DNA of 64,000 nucleotides from Spisula solida (GCA_947247005.1 OX365950.1:51188761-51252760); one strand, 5' to 3'. Shown: positions 48,401 through 57,655, counted from the stretch's first letter. Made by a program: numbers and translations. The notes: generated from the letters alone by a model not told the origin.

Positions 48401-50082
48401 CAACGAAATAAAACAGAACGGACGTATTCATAATAATGTTTGATGTAAACTACGCCGACCATTGATTATCTTTTGTGGCGATTTTTTCAAAGGCTAGCAT
48501 CATGGTTCGTAATTTAATGCAACCAATACCTCTCAAAATGCATTTAATAGCAGGTTATATTGTAAATAATCGCCATTTTATAATTAACATTCGGCAATAA
48601 GTCCGCAAGTTCAATACAGCTACCAAAAAAACGCGGAACGGATTCTTACTCGTCGCCGTGGATTTAATAACTAGGGTATCGTGATGAATGTTGTATTAAA
48701 AGACAGACATATATCTCTGCTTCATTACAAGCTTTAAATATTTAAAATCGGATAACAGATACGAAAATTATGAGGTCTTACATAAAGCAGGGTAGAATTT
48801 GACTAGTGCGTTTTACGCTTAACGCGGTAACATTGTTTATCGGCCGATCGATATGTGTAAACGGCAGCATATTTACGTTAATATAGAGTGTCATATACAT
48901 TTAATTAACATGCGTGGTTGAAGCAACCCATTATTTAGCTAATTTCTCTTGTTTTCCCGATTTTTATGCAAATTGTAAGGGTTTGCAATTATCGGAATGT
49001 TTTGTATGATTTTTGGTGAGGGTAAGAAAATATAAATATGAAAATTCTCTCAAAATAATACACAAGCTGTCAATATTTTTTACTGCAGTTGTAGCCTGAT
49101 GAATATTTATGCGTTCCGAAAATATATAATTTAAGTCTGTCTGACTAGTAGTTACTCAGTGTTAGTCAGCATAAGTTAGCTCACGCGTGTTATTTCAGTT
49201 CTCAGTCTAGTTGCCAATCTCTGTTATCTATAGTCTCTGAATATACTTAAGTAAAGTTTGCCGACAAATTCTAAGACGGGTTGTTGAAAGCAAAGTTATC
49301 CCGCATGAAACCATACAATATCCCTGGTTAGGGGTCACAGCTTCTTTGACTGTTTGCTGCATCAGACGCATTCAGTGATTGTAAAGCATGTGATGAAACT
49401 TTACCCATGTATCACGTAGTAATACAATCATGTACACACGTTTCGAATTTAGACATAAAGCAACCCATGTTTAGTAAGTACGTGGAGTTTATATCGTGAT
49501 GATATAGACAAGTTGAACTTAAACACCCCATATGATACCAGTGAGTAGAGAGGGGAGGGGGGTATATAATGTAACTTCTACACCCTATATGTAGCACGTT
49601 TGTAGATTATATAATGTGTTATATAGCCAATTTGGGCCTAAATACCCAATAAAATAAAAATTGGGCAACTAAGTAATGGGATAGTGAATGATATAACCAA
49701 CGTTCTCTCCATTCGAGCCAAATCCAATGAAACCTGTAGTTTACACTGACTCGAAAGAGTGCTGTATACTTCTATAAATGTTTCCTCCCATGTTCTGGGC
49801 AGGGCCCCTATGAAAACCTGCGTTTGTAACCAGAACAAAAAAGTTGCATGTTTTAATGGTGTTTGTATTACGTACAGAATTGCCTGCCAAACTATTTTGG
49901 ATGAATGAAACAGATAACGTACCTGATCCAGCCAAGGTAGTGTCTAACTTGGCTTCTTTGAGTAACTGAGCGAAGCTGGCGTAACTTTTATCAACCAAAC
50001 ACTGATACACATCTTTGTCTAAAAAAGCTTGTCCAAGTTGGACAATACCGATTATGAAACACAATATTGAAGTAAAACGCAT
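42463..50082 (-). CDS. Secreted two-domain fasciclin (FAS1) protein, right tandem copy
   Basis: Six exons, minus strand: 50082-49923, 47543-47335, 46130-45923, 44723-44619, 43565-43452, 42590-42463; 924 bp, 307 residues, stop TAA at 42465-42463. The first five exon lengths (160, 209, 208, 105, 114 bp) and all phases equal those of the left copy. Residues 1-20 are a signal peptide (MRFTSILCFIIGIVQLGQAF). Domain 1 keeps FTLLAPSNSAV, LQYHIINN and NNGIIHGIESVMIPP; domain 2 keeps YTIFAPTDLAFGRY, LKYHIVPG and NGVIHAIDHVLYP. The exon 3/4 junction codon differs (Ser here, Ala in the left copy) and the tail is QALITGSG. Expected to be an extracellular adhesion or matrix protein of the TGFBI/periostin superfamily. 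Intron 1 contains a 1-kb Mutator-like element and intron 2 a SINE close to the donor; the left copy lacks both. Confidence 0.92.
42713..42848. mobile_element. MITE, GTGGTATTCAATATTGATCT family, second copy
   Basis: Starts TTGGTATTCAATATTGATCT and keeps AGGACAACCAATCAGATTAC; right end ATAAGATCAATA is decayed. In intron 5 of the right FAS1 gene. Confidence 0.65.
42950..43337. mobile_element. TTAAAGCC MITE, internally deleted
   Basis: Begins TTAAAGCCACATTAAGCC and ends GAGAGATAATGAGGATTTAA; lacks the AACGGCTATTTTC segment but keeps GAGTCCCAAAGGTGG and CCTCCAGTTGATTG. In intron 5 of the right FAS1 gene. Confidence 0.7.
43801..44193. mobile_element. TTAAAGCC MITE, intact ends
   Basis: 393 bp from TTAAAGCGGCATCAGGCC to AATGTGGCTTTAA with all landmarks of the family in order. 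In intron 4 of the right FAS1 gene. It supplies the uninterrupted reference used to read the nested insertions at 50866-54072. Confidence 0.8.
44303..44468. mobile_element. MITE with ACAGGAACTTGCATAATT ends
   Basis: CACAGGAACTTGCATAATT is mirrored by AATTATGCAAGTTCCTGTG, with a T-rich right interior. A shorter relative is at 56133-56256. In intron 4 of the right FAS1 gene. Confidence 0.75.
45275..45500 (+). repeat. Partial copy of the GATGAGGGGGTAT repeat
   Basis: Keeps GATCGGTCTGTTGGTAGA, TTTGCCCTATGATCTTC, CTGTGACCTTTAACATTTATG and the end ACAAACATCTCTTGTT, but lacks the left end. In intron 3 side of the right FAS1 gene. Confidence 0.6.
46155..46245. repeat. Repeat shared with 41380-41460
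   Basis: GACCGGGACTTTGAAAT, TGCTCGACATAGGCCGGTT, CGTGTCATCG and CTCGTCTTACCGA occur in order at both sites. Class unknown; in intron 2 of the right FAS1 gene. Confidence 0.65.
46528..46779. mobile_element. CCAG-flanked MITE, copy 3, with a matching empty site
   Basis: 252 bp between CCAG at 46524-46527 and CCAG at 46780-46783. Starts GCCCCGATCTCCCGAAGC and ends TTTCGGGAGCTCGGGA. The surrounding repeat occurs without the insert near 59780-59840, where GAGAAACCAGACATG is continuous. In intron 2 of the right FAS1 gene. Confidence 0.85.
47167..47320 (+). mobile_element. tRNA-derived SINE beside a splice donor
   Basis: The head CCGTAGCTCAATGGTTAGCG (A box) and GGGTTCAAATCCGGG (B box) are tRNA-like. 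The tail contains CTGACTTGCAAATAAAGGCT and GCTCGGCATTT, followed by an A-run. Same family as 30590-30728. Inserted in intron 2 of the right FAS1 gene about 15 bp from the exon 2 donor (GT at 47334-47333). Confidence 0.85.
47919..48915. mobile_element. Mutator-like non-autonomous element with 9-bp target duplication
   Basis: 997 bp, starting ACGCATGTTAATTAAATG and ending CATTTAATTAACATGCGT. The inverted ends extend about 300-350 bp on each side (to about 48230 and from about 48630) with few differences. Directly flanked by GGTTGAAGC at 47910-47918 and 48916-48924. Long inverted ends plus a 9-bp duplication are the hallmark of Mutator/MULE elements. The 400-bp interior has no transposase frame. 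In intron 1 of the right FAS1 gene only. Confidence 0.88.
48930..49740. other. Intron 1 of right FAS1 gene, remainder
   Basis: No repeat family or exon recognised. A stretch at about 48970-49290 (GTCTGACTAGTAGTTACTC onwards) has the feel of a solo LTR but lacks readable ends. Confidence 0.35.
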
Positions 50083-50205
50083 TGTGTCGATTGAAATGTT
50101 AAATTTGACAAACTGACAAAACGTAACAATATTCTATATTATCTTGTACGAGACTTGTTGATCCCGTCTCGTCAAAAAGATAAGGCTTACGAACTATTAT
50201 GGAAA
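50083..50205 (-). promoter_or_regulatory. Conserved proximal 5' flank of the right FAS1 gene
   Basis: TTTGACAAACTGACAAAA, a minus-strand GATAA (50139-50143), a plus-strand GATAAG (50179) and CTTACGAACTAT match the left copy flank (39420-39560) in order. Role inferred from conservation only. Confidence 0.4.
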
Positions 50206-50323
50206 TGTGGGTCACGCGAGAGTTACGATGTCTTAGGTCAATTCAAAGGAGTGTCACTGGCTTTGTACAATTTACATGTACTAGTAGTAATTTTAATGCA
50301 GCCAATTAAAGCCACATTTTGCC

Positions 50324-50869
50324 TTAAAGGTGCTGCCTCACAGATTGGGCTAAAAGTTTTGTATATCATGATTTTCCAACCTAACCGAGTATTGATGTAA
50401 TAGAAAGCCACTGACAGTTGCTTTATGAAAGATTCGGTGCAAATAAGCAATTTTAACCACTCTCGATATCGCCCACTGATTTTTTTTCTTGAAAAAAACA
50501 CATTAAGTTTCCTTCCAACATGCTTTGTGAATTATGCAATTCACACGCGATCGAACTGTAACATCAACAAACTACAGCGTAAACATCAGTGAGGTATTTG
50601 GTTCGTTTTTCGATTCGTTTTCATCAAATGCGAACAAATTATAGGCAATTTAAGTAATAGTAGTGTTAATTATATAGGGTATTAATACCCTATAGAATTT
50701 TTGATGTAAAAATACTAAATAACTACAAAATGCCGAAGTTTCTCAAGTTAATCGAGATGTCAGTGTGGTTGTTTATGGGATATACAGGCAACTATACCAA
50801 AATTACGCGAATATTTGACAATTTTATTTTAGTTTTGCAATACACCAATATGTGAGGCAGTCCCTTTAA
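50324..50869. mobile_element. TTAAAGGTGCTGCCTCAC element upstream of the right FAS1 gene
   Basis: Begins TTAAAGGTGCTGCCTCACAG and ends TGTGAGGCAGTCCCTTTAA. Collinear with 39623-40154, including the TATTAATA-centred palindrome near 50678-50701. Its right end coincides with the left end of the nested TTAAAGCC MITE. Confidence 0.8.
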
Positions 50870-50961
50870 ACGGCTATTTTCAAAAAGCAATAACTTGGTA
50901 ACCTTTTTGAAGAGCCATGGGTTTTGAACGCTTTAGTTGAGTCCCATAGGTCGAAAACACC

Positions 50962-51178
50962 ATACGACGGAAGAAAACGAAATACGATGGAAGAAAACGA
51001 AATACGACGGAAGAAAACGAAATACGACGGAAGAAAAGAAAACGAAATACGACGGAAGAAAACGAAATACGACGGAAGAAAACGAAATACGATGGAAGAA
51101 AACGAAATACGACATACGACGGAAGAAAACGAAATACGACGGAAGAAAACGAAATACGACGGAAGAAAACGAAATACG
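50962..51178. repeat. 20-bp minisatellite grown inside the MITE
   Basis: Ten units of GAAGAAAACGAAATACGACG, one with a 5-bp insertion and one with a 7-bp insertion. Uninterrupted copies of the MITE contain a single GAAGAAAACGAAATAC at this point (for example near 38868). Confidence 0.9.
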
Positions 51179-52453
51179 AGAGGCGTCCCACTTATATTTG
51201 AACACCGTTGAACGTCCGATATTTTTCATTCTGACACGCTATAATCGAAATGGCTCTATACAATCATGTATATTAATGTATCGACTAACATATGCACTCA
51301 CTGTTTTCTAGTGTTGCGGTCTAGTTAGACCACAAATCAACAATTTTGTAGGGGCATCGAATTAAGCTTTTTTAAGACAGAAAACCCCCATTGATGAATA
51401 AATGTAAACATTGATCGAGTGTAATCAATGCTGCTTTATCGTTAATATTCCAAAGTTAACGAATACAGGATTGTAAGACTTCGGCATTCTTTTTTCTGGT
51501 GTTATATACTTGGAATTTGTGTTCTTAATGTATCGAATAGCGTGTTTGTGGTGCGGTATGAAGCTGAGTCTTGACCAAAACACCATGTTCCAGACATTGT
51601 CGTCAACATTTTGTCCGAAAACTATTTAAAACGTTAGGAGCATAGTACTGTGCGCTTATTTTTCCCTTTGGAGAATGAATATTTATTAGTTTTAACAAAC
51701 AACAGAACAAGTCATGCAACCGGGTGGGAACTCACGTTGCTTAACGAATGTTAACTTTTTGAAAGTCTCGTAGACATTTTTCAAATAGCAATCTGTTGTG
51801 TTACCGTAAATATCTCAATGATAAAGCATTATCTCAACAGAGGGGACAAAGTTATCGAAATTACCTTTCCGTTGTATCATGTACGGGGGTTAAAGACGAT
51901 TGTCTCCCTTGGATGTTTTTGGAAAAATCACTGGTGAATACCGACCGTTCTTTAGAGCTTGGCTTTCGCCATTTTTGAAATTACTTGATTAATAGTTTCG
52001 GAGGATACTCCTACCTTTATTGCAATCCCCATTTTGGTTATTGAATTTATCCTAGTTATCATATAACCAATGGGTACGATTTTTGAAGGAATCGTCACTT
52101 TTTGGCATTTTTAATATTTTGTGTCATTTCACATATAAGAGCAACAGAACCTAAAGCACCCTTTTAGGGACGAAAAATACTGAAAGTCTTCACAGAAACG
52201 GTAAATCCATGATCTATCAACACCTTCTTGGTGCTTCTTAAGGAGCATTCGGCCTTCAAAAAGCCAAACACCACACCCTCTACAAAATTGCTGATTTCGG
52301 CTCGAATCATATTGCATACAAACCAAACAGTGAGTGCACATGTTACCTGACATGTTATTTAACACGGTTCAAAAGAGTTATTTCATTTATATCGGGTTAA
52401 CATGAAAATATCGGATATTCAACGGTATTCAAATATTTTTTTAAGTGGGTCAC
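51178..52453. mobile_element. Nested TIR element with AGAGG(C/T)G(T/A)CCCACTTA ends
   Basis: The left end AGAGGCGTCCCACTTA ... CACCGTTGAACGTCCGATAT is mirrored at the right by ATATCGGATATTCAACGGT ... TAAGTGGGTCACCTCT. About 1.28 kb. A short TAC may be duplicated at the insertion point. Contains a cysteine-rich frame at 52129-52365. Confidence 0.7.
52129..52365 (-). CDS. Cysteine-rich small ORF inside the nested TIR element
   Basis: 78 codons; the likelier start is the second Met (MSGNMCTHCLVC). Cysteines are arranged C-x2-C-x2-C, then FCRGCG thirteen residues on, then further single Cys, resembling a treble-clef or zinc-ribbon unit. It lies next to the right inverted end of its host element. 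I do not recognise the family. It could be a first exon captured by the element, a remnant of an element protein, or a chance frame. No upstream or downstream exon was found. Confidence 0.3.
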   Translation of the reverse strand: MLNNMSGNMCTHCLVCMQYDSSRNQQFCRGCGVWLFEGRMLLKKHQEGVDRSWIYRFCEDFQYFSSLKGCFRFCCSYM

Positions 52454-52510
52454 CTCTTGTACCACCTCCAGTTGGTTTGTTTACAAAATAATGAATTGTG
52501 TACAATAAAT

Positions 52511-52664
52511 AAGGGAGTAAGTGGAACCTCACGACTAAACAACGGAGGTGTTTATATCATTTAATTATTACCGACGTTTCGGCTTAACACTTAAGCCTTC
52601 ATCAGGGTTTATACATGACAAATATAACAAAATGCTGCCCTAAACTTGTACTAAAAAAGAAGTG
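52511..52664 (-). mobile_element. Short retroposed insert carrying a hammerhead motif
   Basis: Interrupts the TTAAAGCC MITE. The flanks TTGTGTACAATAAAT (left) and TTTGTAAACAAAAAAT (right) look like a diverged duplication of about 15 bp of target, as expected after target-primed reverse transcription. The minus-strand end contains CGTGAGGTTCCACTTACTCC. Possibly the end of a Penelope-like element. Confidence 0.55.
52555..52620 (-). ncRNA. Candidate type I hammerhead ribozyme
   Basis: On the minus strand the conserved boxes appear in order: CTGATGA (52605-52599), a stem II hairpin AGGCTTAA-GT-GTTAAGCC in outline (52598-52581), GAAAC (52580-52576) and GTC (52575-52573), the expected cleavage position. 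Stem I can pair ACC with GGT next to the core and, past an internal loop, TGTCAT with ATGATA. Stem III is very short, as in the minimal hammerheads described from Penelope-like and related retroelements. Confidence 0.7.
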
Positions 52665-52781
52665 TTTGTAAACAAAAAATGCACACTCTATAATCTAATG
52701 CAAGAAACTCTTGTAAAATTAGTTTTTTGTCATCCATACATTTTACTAAATGTAATTTTTGGCATACCATTTCGACAGAGA

Positions 52782-53954
52782 CACTCCCCAAAAGTTCTAA
52801 ACCGCCAGTTTATATTTCATTCCTGTTTTGTGAAAAATGCATGTATTCAGACACCTGAAATTTTGCATACCGATACATGATTAAGAGATGCAGCTGAGTA
52901 TTGGTTTATTTTGACCGTTTTGCAGTTAATTTCAGTGCATTCAGTGTATTGCGTAATAATGCATTTTTGCACGTGCAATGCATGTGGACCAGAATTCACG
53001 CGCCCATAAACAAAATAGGCATTACTGATGACTGTTCATCTTGAAAAACACATAAAATGCCGAAACTGACTTGAGAGGAACACTCATGAGATTACGAAAA
53101 ACCACTGTGAACACAATTCCTAGTTGACATTTTTGTATTTTATTAATATTTTTTTAATATTGCATTTATTAACACGAAATTTCACATAATGACATATGAA
53201 TATCCAATGAAGCCAAATATTTGTTTATTTTGGCCTACCTACGGTCTAATTCACCATTTTAGACTTGTTACGTAATCTAGAATAATTTACCCGTGCAATG
53301 CATGCGCGTCGAAAAACACGTGTTAATGTACGGTTTTGATGTGAGTGAAGATTATCCTACGCGAAAAATACCTAACATGTTGAATTTTGCACAAACAGAA
53401 CGCGGCTGACCTGTCGGGATGTCATCAGCTTGGATAAAATTGCGGCCCTTAGTTTTGCTTTTTATTACAAAAATGATTTTCTTTTTCGTTTGTAATTGTT
53501 ATTTTAATGATTATTTCCGTTTTTCATTTACAGGAACCTTCAACTTTTGAAATCAACACTGAAGCAAAATTTGAAAAATAGCCTTTGTGAATTTTTGGTG
53601 TAAGATTCTTACACTTCATCCAAGTTCGTTTTGGGTCAATCTCGGCATGTTACGGGTTTTTCTGGGAGGACAGACATCGGTTGTGCTAAATGTGAATGAA
53701 CACGTGTTTGTTGTGTTGCAATATGCACGTGTTCATGAACAATTTGGGTGAAATATGTTGTGACTTTGTAAAATCGACTTCATTATGTAATGCGCCTGTA
53801 ACGAGTAACGAGGCCGTTTATCTGCCAAAATGAATCAATAATCATATGCAAGTATTTTTCAAGTATTGGTATGCCAAACTTCATTAGAGTACGCGCAGCA
53901 TTAACAAAATTATAACACATACTAATGGTGGCGGGTTAGAACTTTTTGGTAGTG
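52782..53954. mobile_element. TA-flanked TIR element with CACT(A/C)CC ends
   Basis: The left end CACTCCCCAAAAGTTCTAAA matches the right end read inverted, CACTACCAAAAAGTTCTAAC, each followed inward by CCGCCA. Right flank TA; the left flank is GA where the uninterrupted MITE has TA, so one base has probably mutated. 1,173 bp, no transposase frame. Tc1/mariner-like behaviour inferred from TA. Confidence 0.78.
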
Positions 53955-55056
53955 TACATTTAACATTCTGTCGTCAAGTATTGGTCATTTATAAAACATA
54001 CCCCAATTCCTTGTAATAAGTCTTTTTACTGGACGATCGGAAAAGGTCTTGGGAGAGATAATGTGGCTTTAATTCAATGAAATAATTTTAATTAAACGTG
54101 CTTGACCGAGCACATATACTTGTGCATATGCATTCACGGATACATATATGTCACTGAGAAAAATAGTTTTTATTTAAAACATTTGTTTACTATCGTCACT
54201 CTATTCACACTGTTGAAAGTCACGATACTTACAAAATGTGTAGTATCCCAATATAAGAATGTGCTCCTTTTCTCCACACCGTACAACCCGCTGTGTGTAA
54301 GGCAGTTATGTATGTTGAAGGCAGAGACACACGCGTTTTACGCCACTACAATGGGGTAAGTATTTGTTATTTTATAGTGTTTTGCGTTGCTTTTGAAAGT
54401 GATCACTTACATATATCGTTCACGCGATGAATGAACAAAAAGTATATACCATTTATGTACCCACAAATGCCATATTATTCGAGTAAACAGGGTTTACGTA
54501 CGCGATGTTTGCCAAAAGTTCGAAACTTTCGCCTTTGACATTGAATTCTCAACTTAATTCGTGGTTTGGAACATTCCTAAAACATTAAATACAAACTTCA
54601 ATCCTTCTTCGATAAATCTGTCATTTCCGTTTTGGTAAATGTGCATTTTATGTGAAGATACAGATGTTTAAATTGAACGAGGTACCAAAAAAATGCTAAC
54701 GAAATAGGCAGTTCTGTTTTTCGAATGATAACGACAAAGGCAGATCGTTAAATATTAATGCTAACGCAGAGGCAGAGATAAGAGACTTATGCTAACGACA
54801 AAGGCAGAAATTCTAATGACTTGACAGGGCCATAAAACCCCTTTGTACGATTGGTATGTTATAAATTTAACCCAGATTCATGTTAGGCTTTATTCCAAAG
54901 TTCCAAAGTCCATTTCACTAAGAATCACGAGTGTTAAGTGGTTATTTTCATCAAGTTGATAAACGGAATATATTACGTACCTGGTGATCCTGACGCCGGC
55001 AATCATCAGTTGTGAGTGGCCCTTTATGTCTGTAAATGACAAACTGGTGTGTTTGG

Positions 55057-55075
55057 GGGGGGGGGGGGGGGGGCA
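55057..55075 (+). repeat. Poly-G run
   Basis: About 19 to 20 consecutive G just inside the left arm of the 3.2-kb element. Potential G-quadruplex or sequencing-sensitive tract. Confidence 0.8.
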
Positions 55076-55754
55076 TTCAGCGCTCCATTTGTTATCATAA
55101 AGTTAAGAAACGAATAGTTTTTAGCATTCTATAGAATACGCGAGTTCGAAATGCAGCAATTCAAATTACTTGACAGGGAACTTAATGCACTGTTTGTTTG
55201 TACAAAAATGTATGTTATTTGTATGCTACACATTTTATTTGACTATTATTCGTGAATAACTCACACGAAGAACATAAGACATAATGTCGTAAAACATCGT
55301 AATGCCCCGATACATTGCTATTCATGTGCAGTCGAACATATGATCTTGGTATTAATCTTCTAAGCAGTCAATGTTGATTAAAATTTCCTGTATTTTATAA
55401 ATAAAACAGTCAGGTTATTTAAACAGTCACAGAGTATACGGTCTTACATCTATTTATGGGCTGTTTGCTTAAAACAGTTGGGCAACACGTGCTCATGTAG
55501 CATCGCGTATATCATGTAACATATTATTCCATGCTAAGTTGTTTGGTCTTAATGACAATATCTAACGCCATCCGGACCGCAGATAATTATGCAACGAGGC
55601 GTAGCATAATACCAATAAGACGATACGCAAGTACGCGTAAGTTCCTTTATGTATAATTAGATTGACGATGTACAAATGTAGTTGTTATCAATAACATTTC
55701 ATATAAAATCAAAGCGCTGAAAGTTAGCAGTTGTTCGAATGAATACCATTCTGA

Positions 55755-56156
55755 TCACCTCGGCCTGTATGCATTGAAGTATTTACCGGAGACAAACGGA
55801 AGTGTCCGAGGTTTCACGATTGAAATACAATGTATATGCGTCCCGGAAGTACAAGTCAAATAGTTTTCTGCGGCCAGATAATTTCTAGTATTTTTCAGCA
55901 GTTTGGACGCTGATCGAGTATATTCCGGTGTATGTTTATATGGTATTAGTCCAAATAACCCAGATACGTGTAACATCGGATACACCTGTAAAAATGCCGT
56001 ACGGACCGTTCCGATTGCAATACCGGCTGACCGGTTTACTATTGCAAAGGTGGCGCTGCCTAGCGGCGGTGTAGGAAGAAAAGTACTTTCATCAACTAAA
56101 GTATAGTCGATTGTAGGAACGTGTGTATATAACCATAGGAACTTGCATTGATACAT
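55755..56156 (-). other. Exon-like open frame inside the 3.2-kb element
   Basis: 133 codons open. The first dozen residues come from the ACAGGAACTTGCAT MITE end, so the genuine part would start later. A stretch at about 56100-55990 (DESTFLPTPPLGSATFAIVN, then RSAGIAIGTVRTAFLQ) is bounded by CTTTAG and by CAG|GTGTAT, i.e. a possible acceptor and donor, and is more GC-rich than its surroundings. I do not recognise the protein. It could be a host exon captured by the element or chance. Confidence 0.3.
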
Positions 56157-56256
56157 TTGAAGATCTACTAAATATTTTAATAGTACAGTAGGCCTAGTGA
56201 AAAAATATTTTTTTTTTCATTTTTTTTCAACTTATAAATGCAAGTTCCTGTGATAT
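56133..56256. mobile_element. MITE with AGGAACTTGCAT ends, short copy
   Basis: ATAGGAACTTGCATT is mirrored by AAATGCAAGTTCCTGTG. Same family as 44303-44468; nested within the 3.2-kb element. Confidence 0.7.
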
Positions 56257-57655
56257 AACTATAGTTGGTCGATTCTGGAACAAATAAAAAGTATCTATAT
56301 TACATAAAGCAGTTTAATGGAGTGTCACGTAAAAATTCCAGTGTGGATGACTTACAATTCATGTAAACTGCTGACAAACAAGTGCTGTATTCATACCTAA
56401 CTGTCATAGATCTACATTTATTAAATATGCAGACGTGCATGGACATGTACTTAATTAGAGAATTAAAGCTCCAGCAACCTCCTCGACAGAGCAACAACCT
56501 TTGATTTCCGGGCATTGTATGTGACTTCAATGATTAGGAGACTATAAAATTCAACTTTTATGACTTATTGCGCCTCCCAAAAACTGCAAATTTCACCGTC
56601 ATTTTGTTAACATTTAACTTATATTATCGATGGAATACTACGAGAACCATTCGTTTCTAAACTCTAAGACAGTGCCTAAAGAGCTTACGCCCCAAAAAAG
56701 CCATGCACTCATCATTAACAGGCATAAAAGGCCACTCACAACCGACAATTGCCAGCGTCAGCAATCACCAGGTTTGTAATATATTCCGTTTATCAACTTG
56801 ATGAAAATAACCACTAAACACTCGTGATTCTTGGTGAAATGGACTTTGGAATACAGCCTAACATGAATCAGGATTATATTTATAACATACAAATCCTACT
56901 AAGCCTTTAAGGGGTTTTATGGCCCTGTCAAGTCATTAGAATTTCTGCCTTTGTCGTTAGCATAAGTCTCTTATCTCTGCCTCTGCGTTAGCATTAATAT
57001 TTCACGCTCTGCCTTTGTCGTTATCATTCGAAAAACAGAACTGCCTATTTCGTTAGCATTCTTTTGGTACCTCGTTCAATTTAAACCTCTGTATCTTCAC
57101 AGAAAATGCACATTTTCAAAAACGGAAACGACAGATATATTGAGGAAGGATTGAAGTTTGTATTCAATATTTTATAATTGTTCCAAACCACGAATTAAGT
57201 TAAGAATTTAATGTCAAAGGCGAAAGTTTCGAACTTTTGGCAAACATCGCGTACCTAAACCCTGTTTACTCGAATAATATGGCATTTGTGGGAACATAAA
57301 TTGTATATACTTATTGTTCATTCATCGCTTGAACGATATATGTAAGTGATCACTTTCAAAAGCAACGCAAAACACTATAAAATAACAAATACTTACCCCA
57401 CTGTAGTGGCGTAAAATGCGTGTGTCTCTGCCTTCAACATACATAACTGCCTTACACACAGCGGGTTGTACGGTGTGTTCTCGCTCTTATCTTAACTTAC
57501 GTCTTTATGAAACTACGATATAGGTTAGAAAAGCATGAGTCTCAAGTTCAAAAGTACATGTACATTGTTCGGGTACATACGGTGACTTCCTGTCTGAGAC
57601 TGAAACTATTTCATTCACATATCGACAACAAAACTGACTTAACTTTCAGTGTTGC

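Larger units (their letters stand above)
50866..54072. mobile_element. TTAAAGCC MITE split by a minisatellite and three nested insertions
   Basis: MITE sequence runs 50866-50962, then in pieces at about 52454-52510, 52665-52781 and 53957-54072, ending AATGTGGCTTTAA. The gaps are an internal minisatellite (50962-51178), a TIR element (51178-52453), a small retroposed insert (52511-52664) and a TA-flanked element (52782-53954). Without these it would be roughly the length of the family's other members. Confidence 0.8.
54275..57477. mobile_element. 3.2-kb element with about 730-bp inverted arms and a 5-bp target duplication
   Basis: Both ends read CACACCGTACAACCCGCTG inward and are flanked by TTCTC (54270-54274 and 57478-57482). 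Arms 54275-55030 and about 56720-57477 match almost throughout. Each arm holds four spaced copies of a GCTAACGACAAAGGCAG-like motif, which could be transposase-binding repeats. The interior has a poly-G run, an ACAGGAACTTGCAT MITE, a repeat shared with 33700 and a frame at 55755-56156. No transposase recognised. Confidence 0.8.

Noticed and set aside
48970..49290. Possible solo LTR in intron 1 of the right FAS1 gene
   Set aside because: Sequence has LTR-like composition but no TG...CA ends with a target duplication could be read.
50880..51311. Repetitive Lys/Arg-rich or Phe/Ser-rich frames
   Set aside because: Translation of the 20-bp GAAGAAAACGAAATACGACG minisatellite in several frames.
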